A DNA stretch of 45,887 bases. Source: CAYMJA01 sp964391095. Its GTDB lineage: Bacteria; Patescibacteriota; Minisyncoccia; Minisyncoccales; GWA2-38-27. The notes beneath the pieces are model-generated. The model did not search any database and was not told the origin of the DNA. It saw only the letters and a list, made by a program, of their open reading frames with translations. Positions 38,508 through 45,386 of the stretch are shown here, piece after piece (position 1 is the first letter of the stretch; each line of letters begins with the position of its first letter). Location: the NCBI GenBank assembly GCA_964391095.1, contig CAYMJA010000005.1, positions 1-45,887 of the forward strand, in the 5' to 3' direction. The translations under genes were made by a program, and so were the position numbers.

Positions 38508-39377
38508 ATGGCTCATTTAACTCTAAAACAAATTCTCAAAGATGCTCAAAAAAAGCATTATGCGATTGGCCAATTTAATTTTTCCACCCTGGAACAATTG
38601 AGAGGGATTTTGGCTGCTGCTCAAAAAATGAAAAGTCCGGTGATTCTGGGAACTTCAGAAGGGGAAAGTAAGTTTTTAGGATTAAAAGAAACTATTGCTT
38701 TGGTTGAGATTTCTAAGGTGAAGTACCAGATTCCCGCTTTTTTAAACCTTGATCATGGGAAAGATTTAAAATGGATAAAACAAGCTATTGATTATGGATA
38801 TCCGGCAGTCCATTTTGATGGGTCGGGACTGGCTCTTGAAGAAAATATTAAATATGCTAAAGAGATAGTAGAATATGCTCACAAAAAAGGCGTTTTAGTT
38901 GAAGGCGAATTAGGTTATTTAAGAGGAAAGTCAGGACTTCATAAAAAGATAACGAGAATAAGAAAAAAAGATTTAACTTCTCCTCAAGAAGTAATAAGAT
39001 TCACTAAAGAGACAAAAGTAGATAGTTTGGCCATAGCTATTGGTAATATTCATGGAATATATAGCCGAATGCCAAAACTTGATTTTGCAAGGTTAAAAGA
39101 AATTAGAGAAAAAACAAATAGCTTTTTGGTCTTGCATGGGGGGTCGGGGATTTCCAATAAGGGAATTAAAAAAGCTGTAAAATTCGGCATTGTAAAAGTT
39201 AACATAAATACCGAGTTAAGATTAGTTTGGAAAAATTCTTTAGAGAATTATTTCAAAAGAAAACCTCAAGAGATTAAACCTTACAAAATTTTGACTCAAG
39301 TTCAAATTGCCATTCAAAAGAAGGTCGAAGAAAAATTAGAATTATTTGGCAGTAAAAATTGTAGATACTTTACATAA
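38508..39377 (+). CDS. fba: Class II fructose-bisphosphate aldolase, 289 aa
   Basis: Zinc aldolase: IGQFNFSTLEQLRGIL, FLNLDHGKDLKW with zinc ligand H83, YPAVHFDGSGLALEENI, VEGELGYLRG, AIAIGNIHGIY, LVLHGGSGISNKGIKKA and VKVNINTELR. It splits fructose-1,6-bisphosphate to triose phosphates and completes the link from the kinase to Gap. Length is normal. It lies 20 bases after the PfkB kinase and slightly before the next ATG (39385), suggesting one transcript. Confidence 0.95.
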   Translation: MAHLTLKQILKDAQKKHYAIGQFNFSTLEQLRGILAAAQKMKSPVILGTSEGESKFLGLKETIALVEISKVKYQIPAFLNLDHGKDLKWIKQAIDYGYPAVHFDGSGLALEENIKYAKEIVEYAHKKGVLVEGELGYLRGKSGLHKKITRIRKKDLTSPQEVIRFTKETKVDSLAIAIGNIHGIYSRMPKLDFARLKEIREKTNSFLVLHGGSGISNKGIKKAVKFGIVKVNINTELRLVWKNSLENYFKRKPQEIKPYKILTQVQIAIQKKVEEKLELFGSKNCRYFT

Positions 39378-39384
39378 AAATTTT

Positions 39385-39831
39385 ATGAAAAAAAAAGAAC
39401 TTTTAATAATTGGGACGGGCATACTTGCTTTAGCTGTAATAGTTTTGATTGCCTTTTTACTTCCCCCGGAGGGTCAAGTAAATGTTATTACCGATAAATC
39501 AGAATATGAAGCAGGTAGTGCTTTAAAAGTAAAAATTAAAAATAATTTAAGAAAAAGTATTTGTTTTTCTTCTTGCTATCCTTATTATTTGGAAAAGAAC
39601 AAAGAAGCAGAATGGAAAGAATATTCTTACGCCAACTGTTTGACTGCTAATTTAGTTGAAAAATGTGTTAACCCGGGAGAGGTTAAGGCATTTAAACTTA
39701 ATTTGTCTTTAATGGATAAAGGGCCCCACCGACTCGCTATACCAGTATGCGTTGAGTGTAATATAAATGAAACCTTTAGAGAAGCCGAACGATTTTATTC
39801 TAATGAGTTTATGATTAATCAAGGTAGGTGA
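39385..39831 (+). CDS. Membrane-anchored hypothetical protein, 148 aa
   Basis: After MKKKELLI a single transmembrane segment (residues 6-27) precedes an extracytoplasmic beta-rich domain: VNVITDKSEYEAGSALKVKI resembles the opening strands of BsuPI/immunoglobulin-like domains. Four Cys (SICFSSC, ANC, EKC) plus a later C-V-E-C may form disulfides. No catalytic motif. A longer frame from 39346 overlaps fba and is less likely. It ends right at the start region of rplY. Function unknown. Confidence 0.65.
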   Translation: MKKKELLIIGTGILALAVIVLIAFLLPPEGQVNVITDKSEYEAGSALKVKIKNNLRKSICFSSCYPYYLEKNKEAEWKEYSYANCLTANLVEKCVNPGEVKAFKLNLSLMDKGPHRLAIPVCVECNINETFREAERFYSNEFMINQGR

Positions 39832-39845
39832 GTAGTTTCTTTAAT

Positions 39846-40562
39846 ATGTTAACCCTAAGGGCCAAAATTAGAAAAGAGGTCGGGAAGAAAGTAAAACTTT
39901 TAAGAAAAAAAGGTATTTTACCTGCTGTTTTGTATGGCCCAAAAATAAAAAGCCAACCCATAAAGGTTGATTTCAAAGAATTTGAGCAAGTTTTTAGAGA
40001 AGCCGGAGAAAGTTCATTAATTTCACTTCAAGTTGACCCTTCAACGGCCTCAGGACAAGTAAAAAAAGGATTAGTTTTGATTCATGAAACAAAACAAGAC
40101 CCTTTAAGCGGAAAGCCAATTCATATAGACTTTTATCAGCCAATACTCACAGAAGAAGTTGAGGCAACTGTGCCTTTGGTTTTTGAAGGAGAACCCCCGG
40201 CAGTAAAAGAATTAGGAGGAACCTTAGTGAAAGAAATTCAAGAATTAACAGTTAAGGCCTTACCTCAAAACCTTCCCCACGAAATTAAGGTAAATGTAGG
40301 AGGTTTAAAAGTTTTTGAGGATGAGATTATGATAAAAGATTTAGAATTACCAAAAGATGTTAAGATTAAAAGGGAACCAGATGACATTGTAGCTCTTGTT
40401 ATGCCTCCAGAGAAAGTGGAAGAGGAATTAGAAAAACCGGTTGAAGAAAAAGTAGAAGAGGTGGAGGAAGTGGAAGGAGAGAAAAAAGAAGAAGAGAAAA
40501 GCGAGGAGAAGAAAAAAGAAAACAAAGAAGGCGAGGAGAAAGAAAGGAAAGATAATAAATAA
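39846..40562 (+). CDS. rplY: Ribosomal protein bL25 (CTC form), 238 aa
   Basis: LRAKIRKEVGKKVKLLRKKGILPAVLYGP is the bL25 N terminus, which binds 5S rRNA; HIDFYQPILTEEVEATVPLVFEGEPPAVKELGG is the CTC domain. The last 50 residues are a Glu/Lys tail. VDPSTASGQVKKG (about residues 63-75) interrupts the 5S-binding domain and is encoded by a repeat typical of this genome. ATG 39846 preferred over the GTG at 39828. Confidence 0.93.
   Translation: MLTLRAKIRKEVGKKVKLLRKKGILPAVLYGPKIKSQPIKVDFKEFEQVFREAGESSLISLQVDPSTASGQVKKGLVLIHETKQDPLSGKPIHIDFYQPILTEEVEATVPLVFEGEPPAVKELGGTLVKEIQELTVKALPQNLPHEIKVNVGGLKVFEDEIMIKDLELPKDVKIKREPDDIVALVMPPEKVEEELEKPVEEKVEEVEEVEGEKKEEEKSEEKKKENKEGEEKERKDNK
40036..40055. 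repeat. Repeat-derived insert inside rplY
   Basis: ACCCTTCAACGGCCTCAGGA, translated as DPSTASG, resembles short repeats that I know to be spread through some CPR genomes. It lies in a loop of the 5S-binding domain. Confidence 0.55.
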
Positions 40563-40570
40563 ATAATAGT

Positions 40571-41962
40571 ATGTCCTTTCGTATTTCAAAAGTAACAATA
40601 TTATTAATCTTGATTTTGGCTTTGGTTTTGCCGAATTTAATTTTTGGCGAGGAAAATTTAAGCAAAAGATGCGAAGAAATAATTAATAAGGGACAACAAA
40701 ATCTTTCAAAAGAGGATTATCAATCCTTATTGAAAGAGTGTCAGATTCTTTACGAAAAGCAAATTACAGAGATTGAAAAAGATATCAGCAAGACCGGGCA
40801 GGAGAAAAAGACGCTTCAGAATGAAATTTATACCATAAACAAGAAAATAGAAAACTTAAATTATCAGATTTATCAAAGTAATTTAGTTATTAAAGACCTG
40901 GGGATTCAAATTGGAGACACTGAGACCTCTATTGAAAAGAGTTTTTTGAAAATTGAAGACTCCAAAGAAAAGTTAAGCAATATTCTAAGAATTATCTATG
41001 AAGAAGACCGGAAGTCCATTATTGAAATTTTATTATCTGAACCAGAACTTTCTGATTTTTTTGATAATTTAGTGGCTTTGGAGATTTTGAATAACGAGAA
41101 TAGAGAACTGTTACAAAATATTAAAGATTTAAAATCAAACTTAGAAGAGCAGAGTCAAGCTTTAGACGAAGAAAAAGGGGATTTAGAGCAGACAGTTAAA
41201 ATTTATGCTCTTCAGAAAAACGAAAGCGCCAAAACAAAAGGAGAGCAAGAATATTATTTAGGATTAACCGAAAAAGAATATCAGAAACAATTAAAGGAAA
41301 AACAAAAAACCGAAAAAAAAGCGGCTGAAATTAGGGCTAGAATTTTTGAGTTGGCTGGAGTTATAAAACCTCCTACTTTTGGCGAGGCCTATGAAATAGC
41401 TAAATATGTTAAAGGACTGTTAGGAGTAAGGCCAGCTTTTCTGCTTGCTGTATTACAGCAAGAATCAGCCATTGGAAAAAATGTAGGCCAATGTTATTTA
41501 GAAAATACTTCAACTGGAGAAGGTATAATAATTAGTAGCGGTAGAGCAATTTCAAGAGTAATGAAACCTTCACGGGATGTGGCTCCTTTTTTAATAATTA
41601 CCAAAGAATTAGGCAGAGATCCTTATGTTACTCCTGTTTCTTGTCCAATGAGTTTTGGCTATGGCGGAGCAATGGGTCCAGCCCAGTTTATTCCTTCTAC
41701 CTGGGCTTTATATAAAAATAAGTTGAAATCCATCCTTGGAAGACCTTGCGATCCTTGGAATATTCAGGATTCGTTTGTAGCAGCTGGACTGTATCTATCA
41801 GATTCTGGAGCATCTGCCCAAACCTATAATACTGAATGGAGGGCAGCTATGATTTATTTTTCCGGTTCCACAAATCCAAGATATAGTTTTTATGGTAATT
41901 CAGTAATGAATCAGGCAGCTCGATTCCAAGAAGATATTGAGGCGCTTAAAGCAGCCAAGTAA
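40571..41962 (+). CDS. Secreted coiled-coil lytic transglycosylase, 463 aa
   Basis: Signal peptide VTILLILILALVLPNLIFG-EE. Residues ~40-270 are a long coiled coil in the style of EnvC or hydrolase activators. From ~285 comes a transglycosylase domain with AVLQQESAIGKN (catalytic E298), MSFGYGGAMGPAQFIPSTWALYK and DSFVAAGLYLSDSG, similar to MltB/SLT enzymes that cleave peptidoglycan. The coiled coil may tether it to the division or envelope machinery. It starts 9 bases after rplY and ends at the bidirectional terminator shared with prfA. Confidence 0.88.
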   Translation: MSFRISKVTILLILILALVLPNLIFGEENLSKRCEEIINKGQQNLSKEDYQSLLKECQILYEKQITEIEKDISKTGQEKKTLQNEIYTINKKIENLNYQIYQSNLVIKDLGIQIGDTETSIEKSFLKIEDSKEKLSNILRIIYEEDRKSIIEILLSEPELSDFFDNLVALEILNNENRELLQNIKDLKSNLEEQSQALDEEKGDLEQTVKIYALQKNESAKTKGEQEYYLGLTEKEYQKQLKEKQKTEKKAAEIRARIFELAGVIKPPTFGEAYEIAKYVKGLLGVRPAFLLAVLQQESAIGKNVGQCYLENTSTGEGIIISSGRAISRVMKPSRDVAPFLIITKELGRDPYVTPVSCPMSFGYGGAMGPAQFIPSTWALYKNKLKSILGRPCDPWNIQDSFVAAGLYLSDSGASAQTYNTEWRAAMIYFSGSTNPRYSFYGNSVMNQAARFQEDIEALKAAK

Positions 41963-41968
41963 AATTAA

Positions 41969-41996
41969 AAAAGCGTCTTTTAAAGACGCTTTTTTG
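41969..41996. terminator. Bidirectional terminator
   Basis: AAAAAAGCGTCTTTTAAAGACG and the mirror half with T6 on the plus strand and T6 on the minus strand; it ends the transglycosylase gene and prfA from both sides. Confidence 0.85.
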
Positions 41997-42014
41997 GTTG
42001 GATTTTTTTCTTAT

Positions 42015-42890
42015 TTAAAATTCAAACTTCCGCTCTAATGCTTTAATTATCTTATCCAGCTTTCCCTCCATAATTGCTTCAATATTGGACCAGCTTTTTT
42101 TGATTCGGTGGTCAGTTACTCTATCTTGGGGAAAATTATAAGTTCTAATTTTTTCAGCCCTTTTTGCCCCACCAATCTGGGTTTTTCTTTTACCTCCAGT
42201 TTTGGTTTGTTCTTCTTGTTCTTTTCTTTCTAAAAGGCGGGCAGCTAAGATTGACAAAGCATTTTCTTTATTTTGCAATTGGTTTCTTTCGGTTTGAGAG
42301 GTAACAACAAGATTGGTCGGCAGATGGGTAATTCTTATTGCGGTTTCCCGTTTATTGACATTTTGGCCTCCTGGTCCCGAAGATTTATAAATATCAATTT
42401 TTAGGTCGTTGGGGTCTATTTTAATTTGAGTTTTTTTGGGCGTAGCTAAAACAGCAACCGTGGCAGTTGAAGTATGAATTCTGCCTGATTTTTCGGTTTC
42501 GGGAATTCTTTGAACCCGGTGGACTCCGCCTTCGTATTTTATTTTAGAGAAAACATCGCTGTCTTTTAGTTCAAAAATTATTTGCTTGAAACCGCCAAGT
42601 TCGGTTGGATGAGAATCTAAAATTTTTTGTTTCCAATTTTGAGAAACAGCATATTTTGAATACATTCTGAATAAATCACCGGTGAATAAACTCGCCTCAT
42701 CTCCTCCTGCTCCGGCTCGAATTTCAATAATTACTGAATAAGGTTCTGACTGTTTCTCTATTATTTTCTCTAATAAATTTTTCTTTTTAGATAATTCTTC
42801 CATTTTTTTCCAATCAGAAATTAATTTAGAGTCATTGAGTTGCTCTAATAGGGCCTTGTATTCTTCTTTGATGGACTTTATGTCAGTCAT
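42015..42890 (-). CDS. prfA: Peptide chain release factor 1, short form, 291 aa
   Basis: GGQ motif SSGPGGQNVNK (171-180) that triggers peptide release; GVHRVQRIPETEKSGRIHTS holds the P-E-T tripeptide (130-132) reading the UAA/UAG stops. Domain 1 is cut down to about 50 residues, so the protein is some 70 residues shorter than E. coli RF1. TGA stops occur throughout the window and are served by RF2, not seen here. It lies 11 bases after rpmE on the minus strand, probably as a two-gene operon. Confidence 0.94.
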   Translation of the reverse strand: MTDIKSIKEEYKALLEQLNDSKLISDWKKMEELSKKKNLLEKIIEKQSEPYSVIIEIRAGAGGDEASLFTGDLFRMYSKYAVSQNWKQKILDSHPTELGGFKQIIFELKDSDVFSKIKYEGGVHRVQRIPETEKSGRIHTSTATVAVLATPKKTQIKIDPNDLKIDIYKSSGPGGQNVNKRETAIRITHLPTNLVVTSQTERNQLQNKENALSILAARLLERKEQEEQTKTGGKRKTQIGGAKRAEKIRTYNFPQDRVTDHRIKKSWSNIEAIMEGKLDKIIKALERKFEF

Positions 42891-42901
42891 ATCATATTAT
42901 T

Positions 42902-43129
42902 TTATTTATTTTTTTTCTTTGGCTTTACTTTCTTTGCTGCTCTTTTTCTAAATTTTTCCACTCTTCCCATAGTATCAATGAGCTTCTTTTTTCCTGTATA
43001 AAAAGGATGGCACTTTGAGCAAATTTCAATTTCCATAAATTCCTTGGTTGAACCAACCGTAAAAGTATTTCCACAGGCACAGTGAACAGTTGCTTTTGGA
43101 TAGTATTTTGGGTGTATATCTTTTTTCAT
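42902..43129 (-). CDS. rpmE: Ribosomal protein bL31, zinc form, 75 aa
   Basis: MKKDIHPKYYPKATVHCACGNTF begins a zinc-binding bL31; C17, C19, C37 and C40 complete the ligand set. ATG at 43129 gives the standard N terminus; an in-frame extension from 43144 adds five residues with no support. The C-terminal tail is lysine-rich. The zinc form, rather than the Cys-less paralogue used under zinc shortage, is present. Confidence 0.94.
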   Translation of the reverse strand: MKKDIHPKYYPKATVHCACGNTFTVGSTKEFMEIEICSKCHPFYTGKKKLIDTMGRVEKFRKRAAKKVKPKKKNK

Positions 43130-43205
43130 AATTATATAAGACATAAGACGTTAGTTTTCTATATTTTCTTTAATTTTATCAGATTTGGCTAAAAAATCAA
43201 GGGGT

Positions 43206-43241
43206 TTGACCCTTCACCCAAAGCTTTGGGTGAAGGGTTGA
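43206..43241. repeat. Palindromic repeat (family 2) before rpsB
   Basis: TTGACCCTTCACCC, AAAGCTTT, GGGTGAAGGGTTGA; its right end forms the TTGATA -35 box of the rpsB promoter. Confidence 0.9.
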
Positions 43242-43265
43242 TAATTTTTTTTATAGTGATACAAT
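43238..43265 (+). promoter_or_regulatory. Promoter of rpsB-tsf
   Basis: TTGATA (43238-43243), 16-base spacer, TACAAT (43260-43265), nine bases before ATG 43275, so the mRNA is nearly leaderless. The -35 is contributed by the palindrome. Confidence 0.6.
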
Positions 43266-43274
43266 AATACCATA

Positions 43275-44057
43275 ATGGCAGACACCAAAACCAAAAAGCA
43301 AGAAGAAAAAAAGAAGCCCGCTTCGCCGAAGCCACAGCGAGGCGAGTCCGCTTCCGCTAAAGCTACGGTGGGCAAGGGTTTCAATATTAGCCTTGAGGAA
43401 ATGGCAGAGGCGGGTTTACATTTTGGTCATCGAACTTCTCGAGTTCATCCTAAAATGAAACCCTATATCTATGGAATGAGAAATACTATTCATATTATTG
43501 ATCTTAATAAAACCGTTGAGAAATTTAAAGAAGCACTTAAATTTATTCAAAAACTTATTTCTGAAAATAAAATTTTACTTTTAATTGGTACAAAAGTTCA
43601 AATCAAAGACCTGGTAAAAAATATCGCTGTAGATTGCAACTTGCCCTATGTTAATGAGAGATGGTTGGGAGGGACTCTTACTAATTTCGGAATTATTAAA
43701 CAAAGAATAGAGTATTTCAAAGAATTAGAAAGAAAAAAAGAAGCCCGAGAATTAGAAAAATATACTAAAAAAGAAAGAGCCGATATAGACAAGGAATTAA
43801 AAAAATTAGAAAATAAATTTGGAGGAATAAAAAAATTGGAGAAAGTTCCTGATGCTGTTTTTATAATAGATATAAGAAAAGATATTTTAGTAATTAGGGA
43901 GGCGAGAAAAAAAGGAATAAAAATTATTGGTATCGCAGATACTAATGTTGATCCGTGTTTAGTCGATTATCCAATTCCAGCCAATGACGATGCAATTTCT
44001 TCTGTTAAGTATATCTTGGAGAAAGTTAAGGAAGTAATCTTAAAAGCGAGAAAGTAA
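43275..44057 (+). CDS. rpsB: Ribosomal protein uS2 with N-terminal repeat insert, 260 aa
   Basis: The conserved body starts ISLEEMAEAGLHFGHRTSRVHPKMKPYIYG, with YVNERWLGGTLTNF and VFIIDIRKDILVIREARKKGIKIIGIADTN later. The first 37 residues are an extension rich in Lys and Ala, of which about 20 (PASPKPQRGESASAKATVG) are encoded by GC-rich repeat DNA at 43317-43378. uS2 normally starts near the MAEAG helix. It is followed after 16 bases by tsf, the common bacterial pair. Confidence 0.95.
   Translation: MADTKTKKQEEKKKPASPKPQRGESASAKATVGKGFNISLEEMAEAGLHFGHRTSRVHPKMKPYIYGMRNTIHIIDLNKTVEKFKEALKFIQKLISENKILLLIGTKVQIKDLVKNIAVDCNLPYVNERWLGGTLTNFGIIKQRIEYFKELERKKEARELEKYTKKERADIDKELKKLENKFGGIKKLEKVPDAVFIIDIRKDILVIREARKKGIKIIGIADTNVDPCLVDYPIPANDDAISSVKYILEKVKEVILKARK
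43317..43378. repeat. GC-rich repeat insert in the rpsB N terminus
   Basis: CCCGCTTCGCCGAAGC and later GGCGAGTCCGCTTCCGC, GCTACGGTGGGC; sharply higher GC than the rest of the gene and translated in frame. It resembles the CCCGC family seen in ppsA. Confidence 0.6.
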
Positions 44058-44073
44058 TCACTCGCTGTTAGCT

Positions 44074-44658
44074 ATGCCGAACATCAATCAAATTAAACAA
44101 CTTCGTCAGGAAACAGGGATTTCAGTAACAGAATGTAAAAAAGCCTTAGAAGAATCGGAGGGCGATTTTGAGAAAGCAAAAGAGATTTTGAGAAAGCGAG
44201 GGAAAGAATTTATTAAGGGAAAAGCAGGGAGAGAAACTCAAATAGGAATAATTGAAAGTTATATTCATCCTAATAAAAAAATTGGAGTTTTGCTAGAATT
44301 AGGCTGCGAGACAGACTTTGTTGCTAGATCAGAAGATTTTAAGAAATTAGCTCATGAGCTTTGTTTACAAATTGCGGCTATGGGTCCTCTCTTTTTAGGA
44401 GAAGAGGATATTCCTTTGAAATTTTTAGATGGAGAGAAAAAAATTTATCAAGAGCAGTTAAAAAATTCTGGTAAACCGCAAAAAATAATTAATGAAATTA
44501 TAGAAGGGAAATTGAAAAAGTATAAAGAAGAAATTTCTTTAATGTCACAGCCCTGGATAAAAGATGAAACAAAAACAATAAAGGAATTAATTGAAAGTTA
44601 TATCAGTAGAATAGGGGAGAACATTGTAGTAAAAAGGTTTGCGAGATACGAGACTTAG
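44074..44658 (+). CDS. tsf: Elongation factor Ts, short form, 194 aa
   Basis: N-terminal UBA-like domain INQIKQLRQETGISVTECKKAL, then LELGCETDFVARSEDFK with the T-D-F-V motif that inserts into EF-Tu. One core subdomain appears reduced compared with the 283-residue E. coli protein, as in many small bacterial genomes. It exchanges GDP for GTP on EF-Tu. Co-transcribed with rpsB. Confidence 0.95.
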   Translation: MPNINQIKQLRQETGISVTECKKALEESEGDFEKAKEILRKRGKEFIKGKAGRETQIGIIESYIHPNKKIGVLLELGCETDFVARSEDFKKLAHELCLQIAAMGPLFLGEEDIPLKFLDGEKKIYQEQLKNSGKPQKIINEIIEGKLKKYKEEISLMSQPWIKDETKTIKELIESYISRIGENIVVKRFARYET

Positions 44659-44662
44659 AACC

Positions 44663-45040
44663 ATGATGGTAGAACTAATCGTTTTAATCATATTTTTAGT
44701 CGGCCTCATAGGTATGGGGGTGATTATAGTTCGGAAAATTCCTGTTTTAACCGAGTTATCACCTCAAGAAATTGAGCCGAGTTCTCTAAAAAAACTTGGA
44801 AAAAAGATTAAAGACCGCGAAATTCTCAAATCTTTTTCCAAAGGAATTTTATTACAAAAAATACTTTCCAAAGTTAGAATTCTAACCCTAAAAACTGACA
44901 ATAAAACAAGCACCTGGCTAATGAAATTGCGGCAGAAATCAGCAAAAAAGAAAAATAATTTTTCAGATGATTATTGGGAGAAAGTAAACCCCCACACCAA
45001 ACGCTCCCGTTCTGGTGTAGGGGTAAAAAAGGGAAAGTAA
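44663..45040 (+). CDS. Single-pass membrane protein of unknown function, 125 aa
   Basis: MMVELIVLIIFLVGLIGMGVIIVRK is one N-terminal transmembrane helix followed by a basic cytoplasmic or extracytoplasmic tail of about 95 residues without recognisable domains. ATG 44663 follows tsf by four bases and is preferred over an in-frame TTG inside tsf. The final residues NPHTKRSRSGVGVKKGK are encoded by a palindrome (44988-45024). Its position after rpsB-tsf suggests co-transcription only. Confidence 0.7.
   Translation: MMVELIVLIIFLVGLIGMGVIIVRKIPVLTELSPQEIEPSSLKKLGKKIKDREILKSFSKGILLQKILSKVRILTLKTDNKTSTWLMKLRQKSAKKKNNFSDDYWEKVNPHTKRSRSGVGVKKGK
44988..45024. repeat. Palindrome inside the 3' end of the membrane protein gene
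   Basis: ACCCCCACACCA (44988-44999) and TGGTGTAGGGGT (45013-45024) pair. It is translated in frame close to the stop codon. Confidence 0.75.
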
Positions 45041-45044
45041 TTTT

Positions 45045-45116
45045 GCCGAGGTAGCTCAATGGTAGAGCAACGGATTTGTAATTCGTAGGTTGGGGGTTCA
45101 AATCCTCTCCTCGGCT
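45045..45116 (+). tRNA. tRNA-Thr (anticodon TGT)
   Basis: Acceptor arms GCCGAGG and CCTCGGC, D-arm GCTC-AATGGTA-GAGC, anticodon stem ACGGA/TTCGT with loop TTTGTAA (anticodon TGT), T-arm GGGGG-TTCAAAT-CCTCT. The 3' CCA is not encoded. It sits between the membrane-protein gene and the rRNA promoter. Confidence 0.95.
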
Positions 45117-45117
45117 T

Positions 45118-45154
45118 TTGACCCTTCACTCAAAGCTTTGGGTGAAGGGCTTGA
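45118..45154. repeat. Palindromic repeat (family 2) between tRNA-Thr and the rRNA promoter
   Basis: TTGACCCTTCACTC, AAAGCTTT, GGGTGAAGGGCTTGA; the right end runs into TTGACA, the -35 of the rRNA promoter. It may also act as the end of the tRNA transcript, although T residues are few. Confidence 0.9.
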
Positions 45155-45178
45155 CAAAGATTTTTAGAAAAGTAAAAT
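45151..45178 (+). promoter_or_regulatory. rRNA operon promoter
   Basis: TTGACA (45151-45156), 16-base spacer, TAAAAT (45173-45178); same -10 type as the surface-protein cassettes. Confidence 0.8.
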
Positions 45179-45303
45179 AAAAATAGAAAGGTTAAGAAGT
45201 TTAATGACCCGGATTAAGAAGTTCAAAAAATGAATTAAAAAGAGTAAAAATTGAAGACGCATCAGAGAAAAATCAGGAGTGTCTTCCTGATTTTATTTTA
45301 GAA

Positions 45304-45327
45304 AGAACTTTGACAATTGAATAATTC
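45304..45327 (+). promoter_or_regulatory. boxA-like element in the 16S leader
   Basis: AACTTTGACAATTGAATAAT matches the usual rRNA leader boxA position and sequence (compare CTTTGAAAACTGAATA). It would bind NusB-S10 for antitermination. The family 1 palindrome (45349-45384) lies between it and 16S. Confidence 0.7.
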
Positions 45328-45348
45328 AGTTTTTTAGAGTTGTCCCGA

Positions 45349-45384
45349 CCTGCCCGCAATGCTTCGCATAGCGATGCAGGCGGG
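45349..45384. repeat. Palindromic repeat (family 1) just before 16S rRNA
   Basis: CCTGCCCGC and the mirror GCAGGCGGG around AATGCTTCGCATAGCGAT. The same element is translated inside ftsZ at 25132. Confidence 0.9.
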
Positions 45385-45386
45385 CT

